Shown in pieces: positions 1-6,484 of a stretch of 7,956 nucleotides of DNA. Origin of the DNA: an uncultured Hungatella sp. (GTDB lineage: Bacteria > Bacillota > Clostridia > Lachnospirales > Lachnospiraceae). Each line of letters opens with the position of its first letter. Positions within the stretch are counted from its first letter, which is position 1. The stretch spans positions 1 to 7,956 of the forward strand of contig CAUEKH010000105.1 of the NCBI GenBank assembly GCA_959018155.1, in the 5' to 3' direction. A program made the translations under genes and the position numbers. Under the pieces are notes generated by a model. That model worked only from the letters and a program-made list of their open reading frames with translations, did not search any database and had not been told where the DNA came from.

Positions 1-1
1 C

Positions 2-277
2 GGCATGACAATCGAGAACTTAAAAGAGCAGATGAGACCGCAGGCGCTCAAGAGAATCCAGACGAGACTCGTTCTGGAGGAAGTTGTAAAGGCTGAGAAT
101 ATCCAGGTTTCTGACGAAGCGGTTGAGAATGAGATTAACAGCATGGCAGAAGCTTACAAGATGGAAGCTGACAAGGTAAAAGAGTATCTGGGCGAGAGCG
201 GTATTGCACAGATGAAAGAAGATTTAGCTGTTCAGGAAGCCGTTGATTTCCTGGTTGCTGAGGCAAAGTTAGTTTAA
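2..277 (+). CDS. tig: Trigger factor (ribosome-associated chaperone), C-terminal part, 5' truncated
   Basis: The window opens inside this gene. The frame is open from base 2 and ends at TAA 275-277, giving 91 visible codons; the ATG at base 5 is internal. Trigger factor binds the ribosome near the exit tunnel and shields nascent chains. Full-length members have about 430 residues, so only the end of the C-terminal substrate-binding domain is present. The visible part is helical and charged, with the family-typical pattern of a helix around LKRIQTRLVLEEVVKAE, then a segment VSDEAVENEINSMAEAY, and a final helix AVQEAVDFLVAEA. The identification rests on this pattern together with the position directly upstream of clpP and clpX, which is the classic tig-clpP-clpX order. 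The ribosome-binding and prolyl isomerase domains lie upstream and cannot be checked. The end is intact. Confidence 0.9.
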   Translation, partial: GMTIENLKEQMRPQALKRIQTRLVLEEVVKAENIQVSDEAVENEINSMAEAYKMEADKVKEYLGESGIAQMKEDLAVQEAVDFLVAEAKLV

Positions 278-291
278 TTACGTTTAGAAGA

Positions 292-333
292 CCGGGTGGA
301 TTCCGATAGCTAGTCAGGAGTCCACTCGGCTTT
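292..333 (+). terminator. Stem-loop between tig and clpP; weak terminator or attenuator
   Basis: Bases 292-304 pair with 317-329 to give a 13-bp stem with two G-U wobbles (CCGGGTGGA outer arm against TCCACTCGG, then TTCC against GGAG) around a 12-nt loop. Only three T residues (331-333) follow before the tract is broken by AGTAGTATAAGG. The stem is strong but the T-tract is short, so partial termination, RNA processing or mRNA stabilisation between tig and clpP is more likely than full termination. No convincing promoter is visible between the hairpin and clpP. Confidence 0.5.
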
Positions 334-373
334 AGTAGTATAAGGACAGAGACAAGACGAGGAGGAAGTAACG

Positions 374-961
374 ATGAGTTTAGTACCTTATGTCATTGAA
401 TCGACGAGTAAGGGCGAGCGCTCCTACGATATTTATTCGAGACTTTTAAAAGAGAGAATTATCTTCCTGGGCGAAGAGGTGACCGATGTTTCCGCAAGCC
501 TGGTGGTTGCGCAGCTTCTGTTTCTGGAGGCGGAGGATCCCAACAAGGATATCAACCTCTATATCAACAGCCCGGGCGGTTCTGTAACGGCCGGTATGGC
601 GATTTACGATACCATGAATTATATTAAGTGCGACGTGTCTACCGTCTGCATGGGTATGGCAGCCAGCATGGGCGCCTTCCTGCTTTCCGGCGGCGCCAAG
701 GGAAAGAGATTTGCCCTTCCGAACGCGGAGGTCATGATTCATCAGCCTTCCGGCGGCGCTCAGGGCCAGGCCACAGAGATCAAGATTGTGGCGGAGAACA
801 TTTTAAAGATTAAAAAGCGTTTGAATGAAATTCTGGCTGCCAACACGGGCCAGCCATATGAGGTAATTGAGCGCGATACAGAGCGTGATAATTACATGAC
901 GGCTGAAGAGGCGAAGGCTTACGGCCTGATCGATGATATTATCTACAGCCACGAGCATTAA
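374..961 (+). CDS. clpP: ATP-dependent Clp protease proteolytic subunit ClpP
   Basis: ClpP is the serine peptidase of the ClpXP complex. Its tetradecamer forms a closed chamber, and an AAA+ unfoldase (ClpX, encoded next) feeds in substrates in the cytoplasm. The product has 195 residues, the normal family length. The catalytic triad is complete: Ser98 in GMAASMGAF, His123 in MIHQPSGG, and Asp172 in [10 protein letters not shown]. The spacing of 74 residues from Ser to Asp equals that of E. coli ClpP. The oxyanion-region motif [16 protein letters not shown] is at 64-79. The N-terminus MSLVPYVIE is short, as is typical of Gram-positive ClpP with little or no propeptide. The ATG at 374 follows a strong GAGGAGG at 357-363. 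The gene is followed after 37 nt by clpX, so the two are very probably cotranscribed. No tandem CtsR heptads (GTCAAA type) and no CIRCE element are visible just upstream. Confidence 0.98.
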   Translation: MSLVPYVIESTSKGERSYDIYSRLLKERIIFLGEEVTDVSASLVVAQLLFLEAEDPNKDINLYINSPGGSVTAGMAIYDTMNYIKCDVSTVCMGMAASMGAFLLSGGAKGKRFALPNAEVMIHQPSGGAQGQATEIKIVAENILKIKKRLNEILAANTGQPYEVIERDTERDNYMTAEEAKAYGLIDDIIYSHEH

Positions 962-987
962 GTCAGTATCTATTTGAAGGAAAGAAT

Positions 988-1001
988 GAGGTGTGAATAT
1001 G
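988..1001 (+). promoter_or_regulatory. Ribosome binding site that decides the clpX start
   Basis: GAGGTG at 988-993 sits 5 nt before the ATG at 999-1001, which is good Shine-Dalgarno spacing. An in-frame GTG at 993 would add two residues (M-N) but would overlap this site and would have to rely on the purine stretch GAAGGAAAG further upstream. The ATG at 999 is therefore preferred. Confidence 0.65.
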
Positions 1002-2300
1002 CCGGTCAGAACAGACGACAAGATCCGATGCTCCTTCTGCGGTAAGACGCAGGACCAGGTAAAGAAACTGATTGCCGGTTCTAACAATGTTTATATCTGT
1101 GACGAGTGTATTGATCTCTGCGCGGAGATATTGGAGGAGGAGTTCGACAGTCATGAGGATGAGGGACCCGATTTCAGCGACATCAATCTGATGAAGCCAA
1201 AGGAAATCAAATCCTTCCTCGACGATTACGTCATCGGACAGGACAGTGCCAAGAAGGTGCTGTCTGTAGCGGTCTATAATCACTATAAGAGAATCACATC
1301 CAGAAGGAATCTGGATGTGGATGTACAGAAGAGCAACATCCTGATGCTGGGCCCTACCGGTTCCGGTAAGACGTATCTGGCCCAGACGCTTGCCAAAGTG
1401 CTCAATGTCCCGTTCGCCATTGCCGACGCAACGGCTCTGACGGAGGCCGGCTATGTGGGCGAGGATGTGGAGAACATCCTGCTGAAGCTGATTCAGGCGG
1501 CGGATTACGACATCAGCAGGGCAGAGTACGGCATTATCTACATCGACGAGATTGATAAGATAACAAAGAAGTCTGAGAATGTATCTATCACGAGAGACGT
1601 CTCCGGTGAGGGCGTTCAGCAGGCGCTTTTGAAGATTCTGGAAGGAACGGTTGCCAGTGTTCCGCCTCAGGGCGGCAGAAAGCATCCGCACCAGGAACTT
1701 TTACAGATTGACACGACCAATATTCTCTTTATCTGCGGCGGTGCGTTCGACGGGCTGGAGAAGATTATTGAAAGCCGGTTAAGCGCCGGATCCATCGGTT
1801 TTAACGCAGAGATTGTGGATAAGAACAAGACGGATATTGATGATTTGCTGAAGAAGGTTCTGCCTCAGGATCTGGTGAAATTCGGCCTGATCCCTGAATT
1901 TATCGGCCGTGTTCCGGTTACTGTTTCACTGGAACTGCTGGATCGGGAGGCGCTGGTGAAGATTCTGACAGAGCCGAAGAACGCGCTGGTAAAACAGTAC
2001 CAGAAGCTGTTTGAACTTGACGATGTGAAGCTGGAACTGACCCGTGAGGCAGTGGAGAGAATTGCGGAGCTGGCGGTTGAGCGCAAGACGGGCGCCAGAG
2101 GCTTACGTTCCATCATGGAAAGCGTCATGATGGATCTGATGTATGAGATACCGTCCGACAATAACATCGGAATCTGTACGATTACGAAGGGTGTTGTGGA
2201 TAAGACAAGCGAGCCAGAGTTAATCTACCGTGACACGGCGGTTCCAAGAAAATCGCTGGCCCAGAAGCTTAGAAAAGATAAACCGGGTGAGATTGCATAG
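999..2300 (+). CDS. clpX: ATP-dependent Clp protease ATP-binding subunit ClpX
   Basis: ClpX is the hexameric AAA+ unfoldase that recognises, unfolds and threads substrates into ClpP. The product is 433 residues from the ATG at 999. The N-terminal zinc-binding dimerisation domain carries C11, C14, C34 and C37. The AAA+ core shows Walker A GPTGSGKT (118-125), pore loop GYVGE (151-155), Walker B IIYIDEID (179-186), the RKH pore loop (227-229), the arginine finger in EFIGRVP (R304), and sensor 2 in GARGLR (R370). The IGF tripeptide (266-268) is the loop that docks into ClpP clefts and marks this protein as a genuine ClpP partner rather than another AAA+ unfoldase. All key residues are present. 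The short distance from clpP points to one transcript. A hairpin with a T-rich tail follows the stop codon, so the clpPX unit may end there. Confidence 0.98.
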   Translation: MPVRTDDKIRCSFCGKTQDQVKKLIAGSNNVYICDECIDLCAEILEEEFDSHEDEGPDFSDINLMKPKEIKSFLDDYVIGQDSAKKVLSVAVYNHYKRITSRRNLDVDVQKSNILMLGPTGSGKTYLAQTLAKVLNVPFAIADATALTEAGYVGEDVENILLKLIQAADYDISRAEYGIIYIDEIDKITKKSENVSITRDVSGEGVQQALLKILEGTVASVPPQGGRKHPHQELLQIDTTNILFICGGAFDGLEKIIESRLSAGSIGFNAEIVDKNKTDIDDLLKKVLPQDLVKFGLIPEFIGRVPVTVSLELLDREALVKILTEPKNALVKQYQKLFELDDVKLELTREAVERIAELAVERKTGARGLRSIMESVMMDLMYEIPSDNNIGICTITKGVVDKTSEPELIYRDTAVPRKSLAQKLRKDKPGEIA

Positions 2301-2324
2301 CCTGATTCGGTGTAAAGTTGAAGG

Positions 2325-2370
2325 GAAGGTGTTACAGCGGTGAGACTGCTGCAGCACCTTCTTATTTAAT
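2325..2370 (+). terminator. Terminator-like hairpin after clpX
   Basis: GAAGGTG (2325-2331) pairs with CACCTTC (2355-2361) in a 7-bp outer stem, extendable by two G-U pairs. A small internal loop (TTA against CAG) follows, then an inner 6-bp stem of CAGCGG (2335-2340) with CTGCTG (2346-2351) around a 5-nt loop TGAGA. The 3' side runs into TTATTTAAT (2362-2370), a moderately T-rich tail. This fits a Rho-independent terminator or attenuator between clpPX and lon. It is 24 nt past the clpX stop codon. The broken T-tract makes complete termination uncertain. Confidence 0.55.
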
Positions 2371-2417
2371 GACGGCAGGCCGTGCCTGAAATGTGCGGCT
2401 TACCGTCTGTTGCGTGC

Positions 2418-2433
2418 AAAGGAGAGAAACATG
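2418..2433 (+). promoter_or_regulatory. Ribosome binding site that decides the lon start
   Basis: AAAGGAG at 2418-2424 lies 6 nt before the ATG at 2431-2433, a near-ideal Shine-Dalgarno arrangement. The frame extends upstream to a TTG at 2410, but that start would place the ribosome binding site inside the coding region and has no purine-rich site of its own. The ATG is therefore chosen. Confidence 0.85.
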
Positions 2434-4770
2434 GAAGACAAGACGATAACGATGCCGGTCATCGCGCTGCGTGGCATGACGGTTCTGCCTGGGATGATGA
2501 TTCATTTCGACATCAGCCGCAGCAAGTCGATTGCGGCTGTGGAGAAGGCGATGGTCAATGACCAGAAAGTCTGTCTCGTCACACAGAGAAACAGCGAAGA
2601 TCCGGATCCGGGAATAGAGGAGTTGTATCAGGTAGGCTGTATCGCATTGATTAAACAGCTGGTAAAAATTCCAAATAACATAGTCCGCGTTATGGTGGAG
2701 GGCTTAGAGCGGGTGGAACTGCTGGCCCTTGACAGTGAAGATCCTTATCTTGTGGGGGAACTGGAGCCGATTCCGGAATCGAAAGATACGCTGGATTACG
2801 TGACCTCCCAGGCGATGGTGAGGATTCTTCAGGAAAAGCTGGAGGAGTACGGGCGGGAAAACCCGAGGCTGATGAAAGAGGTACTCCCCAATTTGATGGT
2901 GCTGACAGATTTGGACGAACTGCTTGACCAGATGGCGATCCAGCTGCCGTGGGATTATAAGATACGTCAGCAGGTGCTGGAGTGCCGTCTCTCAGAAGAG
3001 CGGTACGGAACAGTCATGAGAAATCTCCTGACAGAGATTGAGATTACTAAGATAAAGAAAGATATCCAGGGCCGCGTGAAGGAGAATATTGATAAGAACC
3101 AGAAGGACTATATTCTGCGTGAACAGCTGAAGGTGATACGCGAGGAACTGGGAGAAGATAACCCGTTGTCTGACGCCGATGAATACGAGAAGCAGCTGAA
3201 GGCTTTAAAGGCTGACAAGGAGACAAAGGATAAAATCCACAGGGAGATCGAGCGGTTCAAGGCCATGCCAGGCGGAAGCCAGGAGGCCAATGTTCTCCGG
3301 ATGTATCTGGAAACGGTTCTCGATTTGCCATGGAAAAAGGTTTCCAAGGACAACAACAGCATTTCCCATGCGGAGGAGATCCTCAATCAGGACCACTACG
3401 GCCTTGAAAAGGTCAAGGAAAGGATTCTGGAGTATTTAGCGGTCCGCGTGCTGACGAAGAAGGGGACGAGCCCGATTATCTGCCTCGTCGGCCCGCCTGG
3501 AACAGGTAAGACCTCAATTGCCCGATCCGTGGCGAAAGCCCTGGGAAAACAGTATGTCCGCATCAGCCTTGGCGGAATCCATGACGAGGCGGAAATCCGC
3601 GGCCACAGAAAAACGTATGTGGGCGCCATGCCGGGCCGGATTGTGGATGCCATGAGGCAGGCCGGTGTCAGCAACCCGCTGATGCTGCTGGATGAGATAG
3701 ATAAAGTGTCGAGCGACTATAAGGGCGATACATCGTCGGCCCTGCTGGAGGTGCTGGATGGGGAACAGAATGTGAAGTTCCGCGATCACTACGTGGAAAT
3801 TCCCATTGATTTGAGCGGAGTACTATTTATCGCGACAGCCAATACCACTCAGACTATCCCGGGACCGCTGCTGGACCGTATGGAAGTCATCGAAGTAAAC
3901 AGCTATACGGAGAATGAAAAGTTCCATATTGCGAAAGACTATCTCGTAAGGAAGCAGCTGGAACGCAACGGCCTGACAGAAAAGCAGGTTTCCATTACGG
4001 ATAAAGCGCTGGTTAAAATCATCCACAACTACACAAGGGAAGCCGGAGTGAGAAATTTGGAGCGCCGGATTGGCGATATCTGCCGGAAGGCGGCCAGAGA
4101 ATTCCTGGAAGACAAGAAGACGGCGATCCGCATTACGGAGAGCAGCTTAGAGAAGTATCTCGGCAAGGAAAAAATCACCTTTGAGGATGTCAATGAGGAA
4201 GATGAGGTGGGCATTGTCCGCGGCCTGGCCTGGACCAGTGTCGGCGGCGATACTCTTCAGATCGAGGTCAACGTCATGCCTGGTAAAGGGACGATGCAGC
4301 TGACGGGACAGATGGGCGATGTCATGAAAGAATCGGCCCAGACAGCCCTAAGCTACGTCCGCTCTGTCTGCCCGGAATACGGGGTGGCCGACGATTACTT
4401 TGAAACCCACGATATCCACCTCCATATCCCGGAGGGGGCGGTGCCAAAGGATGGCCCATCGGCGGGAATTACCATGGCTACAGCCATGCTCTCCGCAGTG
4501 ACAGGCCGGAAGGTCGATGCAAAGCTGGCCATGACAGGGGAAATCACGCTGCGCGGCCGGGTTCTTCCCATCGGCGGTTTAAAGGAGAAGATCCTTGCGG
4601 CCCGGATGGCCCATATGAAACGCGTTCTGGTTCCAGATAAGAATAAGCCGGATATCGCGGAACTGTCAAAAGAAATCACGAAGGGGCTGGAGATCATTTT
4701 CGTAAAAACCATGCCGGAGGTTCTGGCAGAAGCCCTTGTCGATTCTGAAAATAGAAAGGAATCCGTATGA
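2431..4770 (+). CDS. lon: ATP-dependent serine protease Lon (LonA type)
   Basis: Lon is a cytosolic homohexameric AAA+ protease that degrades misfolded and regulatory proteins, with unfoldase and peptidase on one chain. The product has 779 residues, normal for bacterial LonA. The N-terminal substrate-binding LON domain starts at MPVIALRGMTVLPGM (8-22) and is followed by a charged coiled-coil region at about 200-300. The AAA+ module has Walker A GPPGTGKT (354-361), an aromatic pore loop around TYVGAMPG (Y396), Walker B LMLLDEID (417-424), sensor 1 near N471, arginine finger R483 (LLDRMEV) and sensor 2 R541 (AGVRNLER). The C-terminal peptidase has the Ser-Lys dyad: Ser677 in PKDGPSAGIT and Lys720 in GGLKEK. 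Their spacing of 43 residues equals that of E. coli Lon. No membrane segment is present, which argues against LonB. The gene overlaps engB by 4 nt. No clear promoter is seen between the clpX hairpin and the start. Confidence 0.98.
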   Translation: MEDKTITMPVIALRGMTVLPGMMIHFDISRSKSIAAVEKAMVNDQKVCLVTQRNSEDPDPGIEELYQVGCIALIKQLVKIPNNIVRVMVEGLERVELLALDSEDPYLVGELEPIPESKDTLDYVTSQAMVRILQEKLEEYGRENPRLMKEVLPNLMVLTDLDELLDQMAIQLPWDYKIRQQVLECRLSEERYGTVMRNLLTEIEITKIKKDIQGRVKENIDKNQKDYILREQLKVIREELGEDNPLSDADEYEKQLKALKADKETKDKIHREIERFKAMPGGSQEANVLRMYLETVLDLPWKKVSKDNNSISHAEEILNQDHYGLEKVKERILEYLAVRVLTKKGTSPIICLVGPPGTGKTSIARSVAKALGKQYVRISLGGIHDEAEIRGHRKTYVGAMPGRIVDAMRQAGVSNPLMLLDEIDKVSSDYKGDTSSALLEVLDGEQNVKFRDHYVEIPIDLSGVLFIATANTTQTIPGPLLDRMEVIEVNSYTENEKFHIAKDYLVRKQLERNGLTEKQVSITDKALVKIIHNYTREAGVRNLERRIGDICRKAAREFLEDKKTAIRITESSLEKYLGKEKITFEDVNEEDEVGIVRGLAWTSVGGDTLQIEVNVMPGKGTMQLTGQMGDVMKESAQTALSYVRSVCPEYGVADDYFETHDIHLHIPEGAVPKDGPSAGITMATAMLSAVTGRKVDAKLAMTGEITLRGRVLPIGGLKEKILAARMAHMKRVLVPDKNKPDIAELSKEITKGLEIIFVKTMPEVLAEALVDSENRKESV

Positions 4771-5357
4771 TTATTAAATCCGTAGAACTGGAAACGGTGT
4801 GCGGCATCACGAGCAAGCTGCCGGAGAACACGAAGCCGGAGTTTGCGTTTGCAGGGAAGTCCAATGTGGGAAAATCTTCCCTGATCAACGCGTTGATGAA
4901 CCGGAAATCATTTGCCAGAACATCGTCACAGCCTGGAAAGACGCAGACGATCAATTTTTACAACATTAACGACGCCCTGTATTACGTGGATTTACCGGGA
5001 TACGGCTACGCCAGGGTGTCCCAGGAGGTAAAAGCCAAATGGGGGAAGATGATTGAAAATTACCTTCATAAATCACCGGTGTTAAAGTGTGTATTCCTTC
5101 TCGTCGATATCCGCCATGAGCCGTCGGCCAACGATAAGACCATGTATGACTGGATTGTCTACCAGGGATTTCAGCCTGTCATCATTGCCACGAAGCTGGA
5201 CAAAATCAACAGAAGCCAGATTCAGAAGCATGTGAAAATGATGCGGACCGGCCTGGGGCTTAAGCCTGAAGTCCGTGTGATCCCATTTTCTGCCGAAACG
5301 AAGCAGGGAAGAGAAGAAATCTGGTCCCTGATTGAGGAAATGGCCGGAGAGGCTTGA
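4767..5357 (+). CDS. engB: Ribosome biogenesis GTP-binding protein EngB (YsxC/YihA)
   Basis: EngB is an essential-type TRAFAC GTPase involved in late assembly of the large ribosomal subunit. The product has 196 residues, the usual length. GTPase motifs appear in order: G1 GKSNVGKS (30-37), the G2 region PGKTQTINF (56-64), G3 DLPGYG (75-80), G4 TKLD (142-145) and G5 FSA (174-176). The PGKTQ and DLPGYGYA stretches are hallmarks of the EngB group and separate it from Era and EngA. The start ATG overlaps the lon stop in ATGA (4767-4770). AAAGGA at 4755-4760, inside the end of lon, provides a ribosome binding site 6 nt upstream, so engB is translationally coupled to lon. The lon-engB (ysxC) pairing is also known from Bacillus. 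The TGA stop lies inside the -35 box of the next promoter, and no terminator is visible after it. Confidence 0.97.
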   Translation: MIIKSVELETVCGITSKLPENTKPEFAFAGKSNVGKSSLINALMNRKSFARTSSQPGKTQTINFYNINDALYYVDLPGYGYARVSQEVKAKWGKMIENYLHKSPVLKCVFLLVDIRHEPSANDKTMYDWIVYQGFQPVIIATKLDKINRSQIQKHVKMMRTGLGLKPEVRVIPFSAETKQGREEIWSLIEEMAGEA

Positions 5358-5382
5358 CAAGGGAATAAAATCTTTCTATAAT
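5354..5382 (+). promoter_or_regulatory. Consensus sigma-A type promoter for the ABC importer operon
   Basis: TTGACA at 5354-5359 and TATAAT at 5377-5382 match both housekeeping consensus hexamers at every position and are separated by the optimal 17 nt. The predicted transcription start is the A near 5389, giving a leader of about 92 nt before the lipoprotein ATG at 5481. The -35 hexamer contains the engB stop codon (TGA 5355-5357), so the promoter begins within the preceding gene. This is the strongest promoter-like sequence in the window. Confidence 0.85.
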
Positions 5383-5395
5383 AAACGTATTTATT
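5380..5395. promoter_or_regulatory. Inverted repeat over -10 and start point; candidate operator
   Basis: AATAAA (5380-5385) and TTTATT (5390-5395) are perfect inverted repeats around a 4-nt centre, CGTA. The element overlaps the last three bases of the -10 box and the predicted start point, a position where a bound repressor would block RNA polymerase. It is AT-rich and short, so chance occurrence is possible. It does not match a regulator consensus that I can name with confidence. Confidence 0.35.
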
Positions 5396-5480
5396 TGGCA
5401 ATGAGTCAGAGAAGGTGTCTGCGCGGACTGATATCTGCGGGATACTCGACTACATAAGCTAAGAAGAGGAGAGAACAGTT
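5389..5480 (+). promoter_or_regulatory. 5' leader of the ABC importer operon
   Basis: This is the inferred untranslated leader from the predicted start point to the lipoprotein gene. It contains a small hairpin possibility (CAGA 5407-5410 with TCTG 5418-5421), a short GAGT/ACTC outer pairing (5403-5406 with 5444-5447), and a direct repeat TCTGCG at 5418-5423 and 5434-5439. No known riboswitch or T-box signature is recognisable. The ribosome binding site AGGAG is at 5467-5471, 9 nt before the ATG. The leader extent depends on the predicted promoter. Confidence 0.4.
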
Positions 5481-6407
5481 ATGAGAAAGTCGATGAAGAG
5501 AGTAATGGCAGTTTGTATGACCGCGGTTCTTGCCGTGGGTGCTCTGACCGCATGTGGCGGACAGAAGAATACAGCGGGAAATGGCGCAGGTGAGCCGGTG
5601 AAGGCCGCCGATGAGGGCGCTGCCGCTGATGCGAAGGCAGATGGCGGGGCAGGAGAGAAGAAGGTGTTGAAGGTTGCCATGGAGTGCAGCTACGCGCCTT
5701 ATAACTGGACACAGCCAACGGATGCCAACGGTGCGGTTCCGATTGTTGACAGCCCGGATTACGCATATGGCTATGATGTTATGATGGCAAAGAAGATTGC
5801 CGATGAACTGGGATATGAGTTACAGATCTTAAAGCTGGACTGGGATTCCCTGGTACCGGCTGTTCAGTCCGGAAAGGCTGACTGCGTGATTGCGGGCCAG
5901 TCCATCACGGCTGACCGTCTTCAGTCTGTGGACTTTACAGAACCGTATTATTATGCAACAATTGTGACGCTGGTTAAATCAGGAAGCAAGTTTGAGAATG
6001 CAACGAGTGTGGCGGATCTTGCCGGTGCGACGTGTACGTCTCAGCTTAATACCATCTGGTACAACAACTGCCTGCCTCAGATTCCGGATGCCACCATCCA
6101 GCCGGCACAGGAGTCCGCTCCGGCCATGCTGGTAGCCTTAAGTTCCGGCAGATGCGACCTTGTCGTGACGGACAAGCCAACCGGTCAGGCGGCTCTTATC
6201 GCTTATCCTGACTTTAAGCTTCTCGATTTTACGGGTACTGAGGGAGAGTTCAAGGTTTCTGAAGAGGATATCAATATCGGTATCTCCTTAAAGAAGGGCA
6301 ATACCGAGTTAAAAGATGCCATCAACGGTGTACTTGCGAAGATGACAGAAGAAGATTATAACAAGATGATGGAAGAGGCGATTTCCGTTCAGCCGTTATC
6401 TGAGTAA
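5481..6407 (+). CDS. Amino acid ABC transporter substrate-binding lipoprotein (SBP_bac_3 type)
   Basis: This is the extracytoplasmic receptor of a polar amino acid ABC importer, anchored to the outer face of the membrane by lipid. The product has 308 residues. A signal peptide with positive residues (R2, K3, K6, R7) and a hydrophobic core ends in the lipobox LTAC, with lipidated Cys25. A low-complexity Ala/Gly/Asp/Lys linker spans about 26-60. The bilobal family 3 domain runs from KVLKVAMECSYAPYNW (61-76) to the end. The SITADR motif (R146) followed by VDFTEPYYY matches the region whose Arg binds the ligand alpha-carboxylate. D231 in DLVVTDKP aligns with the Asp that binds the alpha-amino group in GlnH. 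Both assignments are inferred by alignment from memory. The mature part has further Cys at 69, 135, 185, 197 and 225 and a Tyr-rich stretch DYAYGYDV (93-100). The substrate cannot be named; a polar amino acid or related compound is likely. Confidence 0.9.
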   Translation: MRKSMKRVMAVCMTAVLAVGALTACGGQKNTAGNGAGEPVKAADEGAAADAKADGGAGEKKVLKVAMECSYAPYNWTQPTDANGAVPIVDSPDYAYGYDVMMAKKIADELGYELQILKLDWDSLVPAVQSGKADCVIAGQSITADRLQSVDFTEPYYYATIVTLVKSGSKFENATSVADLAGATCTSQLNTIWYNNCLPQIPDATIQPAQESAPAMLVALSSGRCDLVVTDKPTGQAALIAYPDFKLLDFTGTEGEFKVSEEDINIGISLKKGNTELKDAINGVLAKMTEEDYNKMMEEAISVQPLSE

Positions 6408-6420
6408 GAAAAACAGGATG

Positions 6421-6452
6421 GATAACCTGTGCACTGATGCGCACAGGTTATC
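6421..6452 (+). promoter_or_regulatory. 12-bp perfect stem-loop between binding-protein and permease genes
   Basis: GATAACCTGTGC (6421-6432) and GCACAGGTTATC (6441-6452) are perfectly complementary around the 8-nt loop ACTGATGC, starting 14 nt after the lipoprotein stop codon. The following bases (GTTATGTCTG) are not a T-tract, so this is unlikely to be an efficient intrinsic terminator. An mRNA 3'-end stabiliser or processing stop that raises lipoprotein expression over the downstream permease and ATPase is the usual role in this position. Confidence 0.75.
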
Positions 6453-6484
6453 GTTATGTCTGAAACAAGAAAGGGGAAGTATTT

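Noticed and set aside
336..344. Possible -10 box (TAGTAT or TATAAG) upstream of clpP
   Set aside because: No -35-like hexamer lies 16-18 nt upstream, because that stretch is the 3' arm of the stem-loop.
963..1691. Long open frame on the - strand opposite clpX (242 codons)
   Set aside because: It lies wholly opposite the 3' end of clpP and clpX, whose motifs are intact. It has no recognisable domain and no ribosome binding site, so it is a codon-bias shadow.
2410..2430. TTG start for lon seven codons upstream
   Set aside because: The strong AAAGGAG at 2418-2424 serves the ATG at 2431, and the TTG has no ribosome binding site of its own.
5389..5480. Riboswitch or T-box in the transporter leader
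   Set aside because: The leader is short, has only weak pairings, no T-box sequence and no intrinsic terminator before the start codon.
5459..5766. Two overlapping - strand frames opposite the lipoprotein start
   Set aside because: They arise from the Ala/Gly-rich linker codons read in reverse, with low-complexity Pro/Ser/His products and no start signal.
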